Positions 28,323 through 37,083 of a stretch of DNA of 64,000 bases are shown piece after piece; within the stretch, counting starts at the first letter, position 1; each line of letters starts with the position of its first letter. The notes under the pieces were generated by a model. It searched no databases, was not told the origin of the DNA, and saw only the letters and a list, made by a program, of their open reading frames with translations. Source of the stretch: Actimicrobium sp. CCC2.4 (GTDB lineage: Bacteria; Pseudomonadota; Gammaproteobacteria; Burkholderiales; Burkholderiaceae_D); NCBI RefSeq assembly GCF_034347385.1, contig NZ_CP133777.1, forward strand, positions 2,604,001-2,668,000, read 5' to 3'. Made by a program: the position numbers and the translations under genes.

Positions 28323-29524
28323 CAGCTGTACGACAAGCCCATCGCGTCGCGCACGTCACGCATGGTTTCCTGTGCCAGCTTGCGTGCCGTATCGCGGCCA
28401 TCGGCGACGATCGCCCGCACCAGCGACGGATCATCCAGATAGACTTGCGCGCGCTCGCGCATCGGCTCCTGCTCTTTCAGGATCGCGTCGATCACTGGTT
28501 GCTTGCATTCGAGGCAACCGATGCCTGCCGACTTGCAACCCTTCATGACCCACTCATGCGTGCTGGTATTGGTGTACACCTGATGTAACTGCCAGACCGG
28601 GCACTTCTCGGGATCACCCGGATCGGTGCGGCGCACGCGTGCCGGATCGGTCGGCATCGTGCGGATCTTTTTGGTCAGGCTGTCCTTGTCTTCGCGCAGC
28701 GCAATGGAATTGCCATAGCTCTTGGACATTTTCTGGCCATCGAGACCGGGCAGACGGGACGATTCGGTGAGCCGGCATTGCGGCTCGACCAGAATCAGTT
28801 TGCCGCTGCCTTCGAGATAGCCGAACAGGCGCTCGCGGTCAATCATGCTGAGGTTTTGGGTATCGTCGAGCATCGCCTTGGCTTGCTGTAGCGCCTCGTC
28901 TTTGCCTTGCTCCTGATACGCCTTGCGCAGTTCGGCATAAATCTTGGCGCGTTTGCCACCGAGCTTTTTGACCGCATCACGGGCTTTTTCTTCGAAGCCT
29001 TTTTCCTTCCCGTACAGATGATTAAACCGCCGCGCAATTTCGCGCATCATCTCGATGTGCGGCACCTGATCGGCACCGACCGGCACCTGGCTGGCGCGAT
29101 AGATCAGCACATCGGCGGCCTGCAACAGCGGGTAACCAAGGAAGCCATAGGTTGCGAGATCGCGATCAGCGAGTTTTTCCTGCTGATCCTTGTAAGTCGG
29201 CACCCGTTCGAGCCAGCCCAACGGCGTAGCCATCGACAGCAACAAATGCAGCTCGGCGTGCTCCGGCACTTGCGACTGGATGAACAGCGTCGATTGCGAT
29301 GGATCGACACCGGCGGCAAGCCAGTCGATCAACATGTCCCAGGTACTGGTTTCAATGATGCTCGGATCGTCATAATGCGTGGTCAGCGCATGCCAGTCGG
29401 CGACAAAAAACAGGCAGGGCAATTCGGATTGCAGCCGGATCCAGTTTTTCAGGGCGCCGTGGTAATGGCCGAGGTGCATCGCACCAGTAGGCCGCATGCC
29501 GGAGACTACACGATCAGGATACAT
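28322..29524 (-). CDS. trpS: Tryptophan--tRNA ligase
   Basis: Class I aminoacyl-tRNA synthetase charging tRNA-Trp. The HIGH-type motif is in MHLGHYHG (residues 16-23) and the KMSKS loop is at 265-269. At 400 residues it is longer than the roughly 330-residue compact type: a lysine-rich insertion lies around residues 172-215 before SMIDRERLFGYLEG, as in other beta-proteobacterial enzymes of this length. The C-terminal part has several cysteines (GCKSAGIGCLECK). It is cotranscribed with the M50 protease (6 bases) and the methyltransferase (overlap). Confidence 0.97.
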   Translation of the reverse strand: MYPDRVVSGMRPTGAMHLGHYHGALKNWIRLQSELPCLFFVADWHALTTHYDDPSIIETSTWDMLIDWLAAGVDPSQSTLFIQSQVPEHAELHLLLSMATPLGWLERVPTYKDQQEKLADRDLATYGFLGYPLLQAADVLIYRASQVPVGADQVPHIEMMREIARRFNHLYGKEKGFEEKARDAVKKLGGKRAKIYAELRKAYQEQGKDEALQQAKAMLDDTQNLSMIDRERLFGYLEGSGKLILVEPQCRLTESSRLPGLDGQKMSKSYGNSIALREDKDSLTKKIRTMPTDPARVRRTDPGDPEKCPVWQLHQVYTNTSTHEWVMKGCKSAGIGCLECKQPVIDAILKEQEPMRERAQVYLDDPSLVRAIVADGRDTARKLAQETMRDVRDAMGLSYS

Positions 29525-29530
29525 AGTCGA

Positions 29531-30193
29531 TCAGTTCAAAAGGAAGTGGAAAGGAGTGAGCAGCAGCGTCAGGAAACCGCGACCCAAGGCCATCACCGGC
29601 AGCACCCAGATCGGGTACAGGATTTTGGTCAGCGCCAGGCCCAGCACGATGAAGAAACCATACGGTTCGAGCTTGGCGTACTGGTTGGCGATCTTGTCCG
29701 GTAGCAGACTGTACATGACACGTCCGCCATCGAGCGGCGGAATCGGAAACAGGTTGAACGCAAACACGACCAGGTTGACCATCACGCCGGCCTGCACCAT
29801 ATCGTAGAAAAAGGGCTCTTGCACGCCGACGGCGGCCATGATAATCCCGAGCATGGCCCAGACAAATCCCATGAACAAATTGGACGCCGGTCCGGCAAAG
29901 GCCACCCAACGCATGTTGCGCTTCGGATTGCGCAAGCGCCCGAAGTCTACCGGCACCGGCTTGGCATAGCCGAACAGGAACGCGCCACCCGTCGAAAAGT
30001 ACAGCAGGATAGGTACCAGAATGGTGCCGACCGGGTCGATGTGGACGATCGGATTGAGCGTCATCCGGCCCTGGGCATAAGCGGTGTTGTCGCCGAAATA
30101 GCGCGCCGCATAAGCATGTGCCGCCTCATGCAGGGTGATGGCGAACAGCACGGGTAAGGCATAGACCGCAACGGTCTGGATCAAATCATTCAT
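29531..30193 (-). CDS. Site-2-protease-family (M50) membrane metalloprotease
   Basis: A 220-residue integral membrane protein with the zinc motif HEAAH (H22, E23, H26) in the first helix and the third-ligand motif NLFPIPPLDGGR in a later helix. About five to six hydrophobic segments are visible. This short rhomboid-size M50B type, without PDZ domain, is widespread; its substrate is usually unknown. It is upstream of trpS in the same direction with only 6 bases between them. Confidence 0.93.
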   Translation of the reverse strand: MNDLIQTVAVYALPVLFAITLHEAAHAYAARYFGDNTAYAQGRMTLNPIVHIDPVGTILVPILLYFSTGGAFLFGYAKPVPVDFGRLRNPKRNMRWVAFAGPASNLFMGFVWAMLGIIMAAVGVQEPFFYDMVQAGVMVNLVVFAFNLFPIPPLDGGRVMYSLLPDKIANQYAKLEPYGFFIVLGLALTKILYPIWVLPVMALGRGFLTLLLTPFHFLLN

Positions 30194-30270
30194 GGGCGGA
30201 GTTTAGCAGAGGGAACAGGGCGTCCTGCGAAATGCAGCAGAACCGGCGGGGAACAGGCAGCGTTACCAAA

Positions 30271-30894
30271 TCAGAAACCGAACAGCGCCAGCGGTCCGCG
30301 TCCGGCCCGGATCAGCACCGGCTCGTCGCCGCTGAGGTCGACCACGGTGGTGGGTTCGAGGCTACAAGCGCCACCATCGATAATCAGGTCGACTTGCTTT
30401 TCAATGCGATCACGCACACTGTCAGCGTCGGTGAGCGGATGCTCATCGCCGGGCAGAATCAATGTGGTGCCCAGCAGTGGCTGGCCGAGTTGTTCGAGCA
30501 AGGCCAGCGCAATCTTGTTCTCCGGCACGCGCAGACCGATGGTCTTGCGTGACGGATGACTGACCCGGCGCGGCACTTCCTTGGTCGCTTCCAGGATCAT
30601 TGTGTAGGACCCGGGCGTGGCTGCTTTCAGCAAGCGGTATTGCTTGTTGTCGACCTTCGCATACAGCGCGATCTCGGCGAGGTCACGGCATAGCAAGGTC
30701 AGCAGATGCTTGTCATCGACGCCGCGCAAGCGGCGCAAGCGCGTCACGGCATCCTTGTCATCGAGATGGCAGACCAGCGCATAGCTGGAGTCCGTTGGCA
30801 TCGCAACGATGCCGCCGCGATGGATAATTTCTGCCGCCTGATTGATCAGGCGTTGCTGCGGATTGTCGGCATGAATCTGAAAAAATTGGCTCAT
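30271..30894 (-). CDS. YciO/YrdC/Sua5-family protein (L-threonylcarbamoyladenylate synthase-like)
   Basis: A 207-residue YrdC-fold protein. GGIVAMPTDSSYALVCHLDDKDAV, RLRGVDDKHLLTLLCRDLAE and SHPSRKTIGLRVPEN are family motifs, and the length and sequence resemble E. coli YciO more than the t6A enzyme TsaC. YciO does not efficiently replace TsaC, so a role in tRNA t6A synthesis should not be assumed. ATG 30894 is preferred; an in-frame TTG directly precedes it. It lies near a PHP-domain gene, as yciO does next to yciV in E. coli, but htpX is inserted between them here. Confidence 0.9.
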   Translation of the reverse strand: MSQFFQIHADNPQQRLINQAAEIIHRGGIVAMPTDSSYALVCHLDDKDAVTRLRRLRGVDDKHLLTLLCRDLAEIALYAKVDNKQYRLLKAATPGSYTMILEATKEVPRRVSHPSRKTIGLRVPENKIALALLEQLGQPLLGTTLILPGDEHPLTDADSVRDRIEKQVDLIIDGGACSLEPTTVVDLSGDEPVLIRAGRGPLALFGF

Positions 30895-30902
30895 CAAACA
30901 AA

Positions 30903-30925
30903 ACGGCGGCCACTACGGCCGCCGT
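30903..30925 (-). terminator. GC-rich hairpin between htpX and the YciO-type gene
   Basis: A perfect 9-bp stem (30903-30911 with 30917-30925) with a 5-base loop, followed on the minus strand by TTTTG. It can end htpX transcripts, but the T-run is short and the hairpin is 9 bases before the next ATG, so it could also limit translation there. Confidence 0.6.
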
Positions 30926-30943
30926 CCCCAAATAAAATAACGG

Positions 30944-31819
30944 TTAGCGCTGGCCGCGCAGCGCGGCAATGCGTTGCTCCATCGGCGGATGCGTCGAAAA
31001 CAGTTCCATGAATCCGGGCTTGTCGCTGATACCCATCGAGGCCATCGACTGCGGTAGCGCGTTCGGGGTCATGCCACTGAGGCGTTGCAGTGCGCGCACC
31101 ATCGGTTCGGACGAGCCCAGCAGTTTGGCCGAGCCGGCGTCGGCGCGGAATTCGCGGTGACGGGAGAACCAGGCGACGATGATGGAGGCACCGATACCAA
31201 GAACAATTTGCGCCACGATCACCGTCACCATATAGCCGATGCCGGGGCCGCTATTGCTGTCGCCGCGGGACAGAGCGCGATCGACTGCATAGCCGATCAC
31301 GCGCGACAGGAACACCACAAAGGTATTCACGACACCCTGGATCAGCATCATGGTCACCATGTCGCCATTGGCAACGTGGGCGATTTCGTGGGCCAGAACG
31401 GCTTCGATTTCTTCCTTGTTCATCGATTCGAGCAAGCCGGTCGAGACCGCCACCAGCGCCGAATTTTTGAAGGCACCGGTCGCGAACGCATTGGCCTCGC
31501 CGTCGTAGATGGCCACTTCCGGCATCGTGATTCCGGCCCGCATCGCGAGCTTCTCGACGGTGCTGATCAGCCAGAGTTCAGTTGAATTACTTGGTGATTC
31601 AATGACCCGGGCACCGGTGGAACGCTTGGCCATCCACTTGCTGATAAGCAGCGAGAAAATCGAACCGGCAAAGCCGACGATCAGCGAGAACACCATCAAC
31701 ATCGGTAAGTTCAGTCCGGCCTGCGTAATGAAGCGGTCGACGCCCAGCACCGACAGCACGACGGACAGGACGAGCATCACCGCAATATTGGTGGCCAGGA
31801 ACAGGAAAATTCGTTTCAT
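30944..31819 (-). CDS. htpX: HtpX membrane-bound zinc metalloprotease
   Basis: A 291-residue inner-membrane protease of the M48 family involved in quality control of membrane proteins. Two N-terminal transmembrane segments ([20 protein letters not shown] and [19 protein letters not shown]) precede the catalytic motif HEIAH at 144-148; the third zinc ligand is E223 in [10 protein letters not shown]. Two more hydrophobic segments flank residues 155-215. The ATG at 31819 gives the family start MKRIFLFL; the open frame extends to 31981 without similarity. Confidence 0.97.
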   Translation of the reverse strand: MKRIFLFLATNIAVMLVLSVVLSVLGVDRFITQAGLNLPMLMVFSLIVGFAGSIFSLLISKWMAKRSTGARVIESPSNSTELWLISTVEKLAMRAGITMPEVAIYDGEANAFATGAFKNSALVAVSTGLLESMNKEEIEAVLAHEIAHVANGDMVTMMLIQGVVNTFVVFLSRVIGYAVDRALSRGDSNSGPGIGYMVTVIVAQIVLGIGASIIVAWFSRHREFRADAGSAKLLGSSEPMVRALQRLSGMTPNALPQSMASMGISDKPGFMELFSTHPPMEQRIAALRGQR

Positions 31820-31880
31820 ACAAGACACTCCGGAGTGGGGTTGGCACGTGGAGCGCAGATGCGGCCGTCGGCCCCGGATT

Positions 31881-32729
31881 TCAAGACCTGCGCTGCAGGT
31901 CCCAATCAGCCCAGACCGGCGTGACCGATGGTGGCAACGGCGGCAAGGCTCCGAGATCGACACGCGACTCGCCGGGACCATGAAAATCGGAACCCCGTGA
32001 GGCCCGCAAGCCGTAACGCGTGGCCATCCGGGCGAAGGTATCGTACTGATCGACCGTGTGGCTGCCGGTCATGACTTCGATGGCGCTGCCGCCGTAGCTG
32101 ATGAATTCATCCAGGAAGGCACCCAGCTGCAGATCACTGAAATCATACCGTCCGGGATGGGCGACGACCGCCGTGCCGCCGGCCCCGCGTATCCACTGAA
32201 CCGCCTGCTTCAGTGTGGCCCAGCGATGTGGCACGTAGCCGGGACGGCCTTCGATCAGGTACTTGCTGAAGACATCCGGCACGTCGCGACATTCGCCGAT
32301 TTCAATCAGGTAGCGCGCGAAATGGGTACGTGAAATCAAGTCCGGATTACCGACAAAATTGAGGGCACCCTCGAACGCATCGGGTATGCCTACCATCGCC
32401 AGTTGATCCGCCATGTCGTGCGCGCGTTGTTCGCGCCCCGAGCGCGTAGAGTCCAGGCCCAGCACCAGTTGCGGATTGGTTTCGTCGATTTGCAGACCGA
32501 CGATGTGGACGGTTTCGCCAGCCCAGGTAATCGAGATTTCGACGCCGGCAATGAATTGCAGATCGAGCGCGTGTGCGGCATGGCGCGCCTCGGCAATGCC
32601 ACTGACTTCGTCATGGTCGGTCAAGGCCCAGACATCGACGCCGTTGGCCTTGGCACGCGCAGCGACTTGCGCCGGCGCCAGCAAACCGTCAGAAAAAGTG
32701 GAATGGCAATGCAGATCGATATTCAGCAC
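31881..32729 (-). CDS. PHP-domain phosphoesterase, RNase AM / YciV type
   Basis: A 282-residue cytoplasmic PHP-domain enzyme. Metal-binding motifs are [11 protein letters not shown] at the N-terminus, [29 protein letters not shown] and GSDFHGPGE near the end. E. coli YciV/RNase AM trims 5' ends of rRNA and its relatives hydrolyse 3',5'-nucleoside bisphosphates, so one of these activities is expected. The start is a GTG at 32729, which gives the metal motif at residue 5 as is typical; no ATG is suitably placed. Confidence 0.9.
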   Translation of the reverse strand: MLNIDLHCHSTFSDGLLAPAQVAARAKANGVDVWALTDHDEVSGIAEARHAAHALDLQFIAGVEISITWAGETVHIVGLQIDETNPQLVLGLDSTRSGREQRAHDMADQLAMVGIPDAFEGALNFVGNPDLISRTHFARYLIEIGECRDVPDVFSKYLIEGRPGYVPHRWATLKQAVQWIRGAGGTAVVAHPGRYDFSDLQLGAFLDEFISYGGSAIEVMTGSHTVDQYDTFARMATRYGLRASRGSDFHGPGESRVDLGALPPLPPSVTPVWADWDLQRRS

Positions 32730-32812
32730 GGGGACGACGCAGTTCAAACAATTGGGGAGACCAATTGTAGCGTGATGCAGGCCTTCGCATCGCCGCGTGG
32801 CCCGGCGGCCCG

Positions 32813-33688
32813 TTACAGCAGGAAATCCTCCACCAATTGCGCCAGTTGTTCGGGCTGGTCGTGATGCAGCATGTGCCCGGCCTGATCGATCATCGCGGTC
32901 TGCACCGAGGGCAGGAAGGCGATGCGCCTGTCGATCTCGACACGTGCCTGTTCCTTCGGCCCCATCCAGCGCCAGACATCGGTCTGCGCCGCTTCGACCC
33001 ACAGCACCGGCGCAGTGATGCGCTGCCAGCAGGCCATCGCTTCGTCGACCTGGTAGAGCAGCGGACTCGATTGCTTGTGGGCGGCGTCGCCGAGGATGCG
33101 CCAGCTGCCATCATCCTGCTGCGCCGCCCAATGGCCGGACAGGAACGCAGCGCGGGCATTCGACAGGCGCGGATTGGTTTTTTGCAGCCGGGCCGCGACT
33201 TCGGCTTGCGATGCGTAGGGTCGCAACGGACTTGATACCGCCAGCTCTTCCAGCCATTTTTCATAGCGGCGCGGTGCCTGTTCCGGACGGGTCACCGGCA
33301 TGCCGAAGCCTTCGAGGTTGATCAGTTTTGCGACGCGTTCAGGACGGATACCCGCATACAGCGTCGCGACATTGGCACCCATGCTATGACCCAGCAGATT
33401 GACTGCCTGCGCCGGTGCGTAATGGTTCAGGATGGCATCGAGGTCACCAAGGTAATCGGCAAACCAGTAGCTGTCCGCACCGGAATTTTCGGTCAGGCCG
33501 AAGCCGCGCCAGTCCGGCGCAATCACATGCCAGTCGCGCGCCAGATGATCGACGACAAACTGGAACGACGCCGAGACATCCATCCAGCCATGCACCATGA
33601 ATAACAGCGGCGCGTCCGGATTACCCCAATGGCGAATGTGGTAACGCAGACCGCGTACCGTGATAAATTCCGAGCGGGAAGCTTTCAT
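32813..33688 (-). CDS. Alpha/beta hydrolase
   Basis: A 291-residue hydrolase with oxyanion-hole motif MVHGWMDVSASF, nucleophile elbow GHSMGANVA (serine about residue 101), and C-terminal histidine in IDQAGHMLHHDQPEQ. An acid residue around VEAAQTDVWRW completes the triad. No signal peptide, so cytoplasmic. Substrate unknown. It faces away from the acyl-CoA synthetase gene, with an 83-base divergent spacer. Confidence 0.9.
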   Translation of the reverse strand: MKASRSEFITVRGLRYHIRHWGNPDAPLLFMVHGWMDVSASFQFVVDHLARDWHVIAPDWRGFGLTENSGADSYWFADYLGDLDAILNHYAPAQAVNLLGHSMGANVATLYAGIRPERVAKLINLEGFGMPVTRPEQAPRRYEKWLEELAVSSPLRPYASQAEVAARLQKTNPRLSNARAAFLSGHWAAQQDDGSWRILGDAAHKQSSPLLYQVDEAMACWQRITAPVLWVEAAQTDVWRWMGPKEQARVEIDRRIAFLPSVQTAMIDQAGHMLHHDQPEQLAQLVEDFLL

Positions 33689-33771
33689 GTTTTCCTGTAT
33701 GCGAGATGTAGAGCAAAGTGCAAGCGATGCGACCGAATAGAACGACCGTGCAAAATTATACCGGAGTACAC

Positions 33772-35454
33772 ATGCCTGCAGTCAGCAAGACCCCCGTCCA
33801 AGACCAGTACCAAAGCCTGTATGACGACTTCGTCTGGCATGTCCCGACCCGCTTCAACATCGCTGAGGTATGCAGCCGGCGCTGGGCCAAGGACCCCGAA
33901 CGCATCGCGCTGCTGTGCGATGACGAGTCCGGCGAGCACAGCGCGCTGACCTATCAGGAATTGCATGACGAAGCCAATCGCCTGTCCAACGCGCTGCGCT
34001 ACCTCGGCATCGGCCAGCAGCACTGCGTGGCCATCATCCTGCCGCAGCGCGCCGAGACCGCGATCGCGCACATGGCCTGCTATCAGCTCGGCGCAGTGGC
34101 CATGCCGATGTCCATCCTGTTCGGCCCTGACGCACTCGAGTACCGCTTGCAGGACAGCGCCGCCAGCGTCGCCATCGTCGACCAGGCCGGACTTGACAAC
34201 CTGCTGGCCAGTCGGGCGCACTGCCCTGCCCTCAAGCACCTCATTTACGTCGACGGCGAGCATGTCGATTGCCTTGACTGGCACGAATTGCTGGCCGAGG
34301 CATCGACGGTCTTTACACCCGTCGATACGCTGGCGACCGATCCCGCCATCCTGATTTACACCAGCGGCACGACAGGCGCACCGAAAGGCGCATTGCTGCC
34401 GCACGCCGCCGTGATCGGCAACCTGACAGGCTTCGTCGCATCGCAAAACTGGTTTCCTAAAAAAGGCGATGTGTTCTGGTCGCCGGCCGATTGGGCCTGG
34501 ACCGGCGGCCTGATGGATGCGCTGCTGCCGACGCTGTACTTCGGTCAGGCCATCGTCGGCTATCAGGGCCGCTTCAGTGCCGAGGTCGCCTTCCGGCTGA
34601 TGGAAAAACACGCAGTCACCAATACCTTCCTGTTCCCGACCGCCCTGAAGATGATGATGAAAGCGGTGCCCTTGCCGCGCAAAACTTACAAGCTGAAACT
34701 GCGCGCCATCATGAGCGCCGGCGAAGCGGTCGGCGATGCGGTGTTCCACTGGGGCCAAAAAGCGCTTGGCGTGACCATCAATGAAATGTTCGGCCAGACC
34801 GAAATGAACTACATCGTCGGCAATAGCGCCGCCAAATGGCCGGCGCGTCCGGGCAGCATGGGTCGTCCGTATCCCGGTCACCGGGTTGCCGTCGTCGACG
34901 CTGACGGCAAGGTACTGCCGGCCGGCAGCATCGGCGATGTCGCGCTCAACCGTACCGACCGGCATGGCATGCCGGACCCGATTTTCTTCCTCGGCTACTG
35001 GAACAATCCGCAAGCCACCGCCGACAAGTTTCGCGGCGACTGGTGCTGCACCGGCGACCTGGCACTGATGGATGAGGATGGCTACCTGTGGTACCAGGGC
35101 CGTGCCGATGACATGTTCAAAGCGGCGGGCTATCGCATCGGGCCGTCCGAAATCGAGAACTGCCTGGTCAAGCATGCGGCCGTCGCCAATGCCGCCGTGG
35201 TGCCCAAGCCGGACGCCGAGCGTGGCAATCTGGTTAAGGCCTTCGTGGTGCTGGTCGATAGTGTCGCGCGCAATCCGCTGGCCGATGCAGCACTGAAGAC
35301 TGAGTTGCAAGCGCACGTGAAATCACAGCTGGCACCGTACGAATATCCGAAAGAGATCGAGTTCATCGATGCGCTGCCGATGACCACCACCGGCAAGGTG
35401 CAGCGGCGCGTGCTGCGCGAACTGGAGCGCGACCGCGCCGGCACGCCATCCTGA
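33772..35454 (+). CDS. AMP-dependent acyl-CoA synthetase (ANL superfamily)
   Basis: A 560-residue adenylate-forming enzyme that would activate a carboxylic acid to its CoA thioester. Motifs are YTSGTTGAPKG from Y196, the acyl-binding region FGQTEMNYI, the GDLALMDEDGYLWYQGRADD hinge, and the C-terminal catalytic lysine in TTTGKVQRRVLRE. Similarity is to medium-chain/acetate-type synthetases; substrate cannot be told from sequence. The ATG at 33772 starts the normal N-terminal helix; the open frame extends to 33718. It is followed after 56 bases by the carbonic anhydrase gene. Confidence 0.92.
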   Translation: MPAVSKTPVQDQYQSLYDDFVWHVPTRFNIAEVCSRRWAKDPERIALLCDDESGEHSALTYQELHDEANRLSNALRYLGIGQQHCVAIILPQRAETAIAHMACYQLGAVAMPMSILFGPDALEYRLQDSAASVAIVDQAGLDNLLASRAHCPALKHLIYVDGEHVDCLDWHELLAEASTVFTPVDTLATDPAILIYTSGTTGAPKGALLPHAAVIGNLTGFVASQNWFPKKGDVFWSPADWAWTGGLMDALLPTLYFGQAIVGYQGRFSAEVAFRLMEKHAVTNTFLFPTALKMMMKAVPLPRKTYKLKLRAIMSAGEAVGDAVFHWGQKALGVTINEMFGQTEMNYIVGNSAAKWPARPGSMGRPYPGHRVAVVDADGKVLPAGSIGDVALNRTDRHGMPDPIFFLGYWNNPQATADKFRGDWCCTGDLALMDEDGYLWYQGRADDMFKAAGYRIGPSEIENCLVKHAAVANAAVVPKPDAERGNLVKAFVVLVDSVARNPLADAALKTELQAHVKSQLAPYEYPKEIEFIDALPMTTTGKVQRRVLRELERDRAGTPS

Positions 35455-35510
35455 TTCTGCGGCGGCAGTAAAATGCCGCCTTTACCGCATTCATTGACAG
35501 GATATTTTTC

Positions 35511-36038
35511 ATGGCCATCTACCAGTACGGCGAGCACACGCCGCAAATTGATCCGTCGGCCTACGTCACCGACGAAGCCACACTGATCGGCAAGGTGCGC
35601 CTCGCCGCTAACAGCAGCGTGTGGTTCCATGTCACGCTGCGCGGCGACAACGAGCTCATCAGCGTCGGCGAAAACAGCAACGTCCAGGAAGGCGCGGTCT
35701 GCCATACCGACATCGGCTATCCGCTGACCATCGGCGACAACGTCACCGTCGGTCATCAAGCGATGCTGCATGGTTGCACCATCGGCGAAGGATCGCTGAT
35801 CGGCATCCAGGCCATTATCCTCAACGGCGCAAAAATCGGCCGTCACTGCCTGGTCGGTGCCGGTGCACTGGTCACCGAGGGCAAGGAATTTCCGGACCAT
35901 TCACTGATCATCGGCTCGCCCGCAAAAGCCGTACGCACGCTGACCGCCGACGAAATCACCAAGCTCAGCGGCAGCGCTGCCAGCTACGTGGCGCGCGCGC
36001 AATCGTTCAAGACCACGCTGACAAAGGTGCTGGCATGA
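35511..36038 (+). CDS. Gamma-class carbonic anhydrase family protein (left-handed beta-helix)
   Basis: A 175-residue protein of hexapeptide repeats forming a left-handed beta-helix. Zinc-binding histidines are H65 (AVCHTD), H82 and H87 (GHQAMLHGC). RGDNELISVGENSNVQEG is the typical gamma-CA core. Many of these short bacterial members (YrdA/PaaY-like) have weak or no carbonic anhydrase activity, and some are thioesterases, so the reaction is uncertain. The stop overlaps the hslO start (ATGA), which suggests coupled expression with the redox chaperone. Confidence 0.92.
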   Translation: MAIYQYGEHTPQIDPSAYVTDEATLIGKVRLAANSSVWFHVTLRGDNELISVGENSNVQEGAVCHTDIGYPLTIGDNVTVGHQAMLHGCTIGEGSLIGIQAIILNGAKIGRHCLVGAGALVTEGKEFPDHSLIIGSPAKAVRTLTADEITKLSGSAASYVARAQSFKTTLTKVLA

Positions 36039-36967
36039 GCGATACCAAGAGCCCCGATACGCTGCAAAAATTCATGTTCGAAGGTGCTCCGGTACGCGGC
36101 GAACTGGTCGAGTTATCGGCCACCTGGCGACAGGTGCAGCAACGGCGTGACTATCCGCCCGCCGTCAAGACACTGCTCGGCGAGATGATGGCAGCAGCAG
36201 CCCTGCTATCAGCCAACCTGAAGTTCAATGGCGCGATCGTCATGCAGATTTACGGCGATGGTCCGGTACGCCTGCTGGTGGTCGAATGCGATGGCGACCT
36301 GCACATGCGCGCCACCGCCAAGTTCGATGCCGACGCCATCATCAGCGAAGCATCGATGCTGCCCGACCTGGTGAACCTGAACGGCAAGGGCCGTTTTGTC
36401 ATCACGCTGGACCCGAAAGACAAGCTGCCCGGCCAGCAAGCCTACCAGGGCGTCGTGCCACTCGACGGCGACTCGATTGCCACCGTCATCGAACACTACA
36501 TGCTGCGTTCGGAACAGCTCGATACGCGCTTGTGGCTGGCCGCCGATGCCAATGTCTCGCGCGGTCTGCTGCTACAAAAACTGCCGAGCACGGGCGGTAT
36601 CGATGCACCTGTCGATGATGACCTTGCCACCTGGGATCGCAGCGTGATGCTGGGCTCGACACTGCGCAATGCCGAACTGCTGGAGACGGATATCGAGACG
36701 CTGATGCGCCGTCTGTTCTGGGAAGAAACCATCCGCGTCTTCGACCCGCAGCATCCGAGCTTCCGCTGCACCTGCAGCCGCGACCGGGTCGGCAACATGC
36801 TCAAGATGCTGGGCGAAGAAGAAGTCAATTCGGCACTCGCCGAAATGGGCAAGATGTCGGTCGATTGCGATTTTTGCGGACAGCATTACGCGTTCGACAA
36901 AGTCGATTGCGCGCAATTGTTCGTCGCCACCGAGGTGCTGGCGAGCGACAGCAAGGTTAAGCATTAA
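36035..36967 (+). CDS. hslO: Redox-regulated chaperone Hsp33
   Basis: A 310-residue cytoplasmic holdase activated by oxidation. The C-terminal redox switch is visible as C245-x-C247 (RCTCSRD) and C278-x-x-C281 (CDFCGQ), which bind zinc when reduced. The N-terminal chaperone domain (LQKFMFEGAPVRGELVEL) and linker (WEETIRVFDPQHPSF) are normal. The ATG at 36035 overlaps the stop of the preceding gene and gives the family start; the long upstream extension in this frame is a shadow of that gene. Confidence 0.97.
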   Translation: MSDTKSPDTLQKFMFEGAPVRGELVELSATWRQVQQRRDYPPAVKTLLGEMMAAAALLSANLKFNGAIVMQIYGDGPVRLLVVECDGDLHMRATAKFDADAIISEASMLPDLVNLNGKGRFVITLDPKDKLPGQQAYQGVVPLDGDSIATVIEHYMLRSEQLDTRLWLAADANVSRGLLLQKLPSTGGIDAPVDDDLATWDRSVMLGSTLRNAELLETDIETLMRRLFWEETIRVFDPQHPSFRCTCSRDRVGNMLKMLGEEEVNSALAEMGKMSVDCDFCGQHYAFDKVDCAQLFVATEVLASDSKVKH

Positions 36968-37010
36968 AAACAATAAGCACTCCGCGAGTGCCGGGTTCGC
37001 GCGAAATATT

Positions 37011-37040
37011 CGTAGGGTGGGCACAGCCTTTCGTGCCCAC
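37011..37040. repeat. Short palindromic element (GTGGGCAC / GTGCCCAC), dispersed-repeat type
   Basis: The 8-bp arms at 37017-37024 and 37033-37040 flank an 8-base loop. CGTAGGGTGGGCAC followed by GTGCCCACGCG is a sequence type I recall as a dispersed repeat in many beta- and gammaproteobacterial genomes. Only one copy was noticed here. It sits between the convergent hslO and outer-membrane protein genes, where it could act as a terminator-like hairpin. Confidence 0.6.
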
Positions 37041-37083
37041 GCGCGCCCCCCGCAAAAGCTGGTCAAGTCCGCCAGCGTGCACC

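Noticed and set aside
33685-35316. Minus-strand open frame of 543 codons opposite the acyl-CoA synthetase
   Set aside because: The plus-strand frame has all ANL-superfamily motifs; the antisense product has none.
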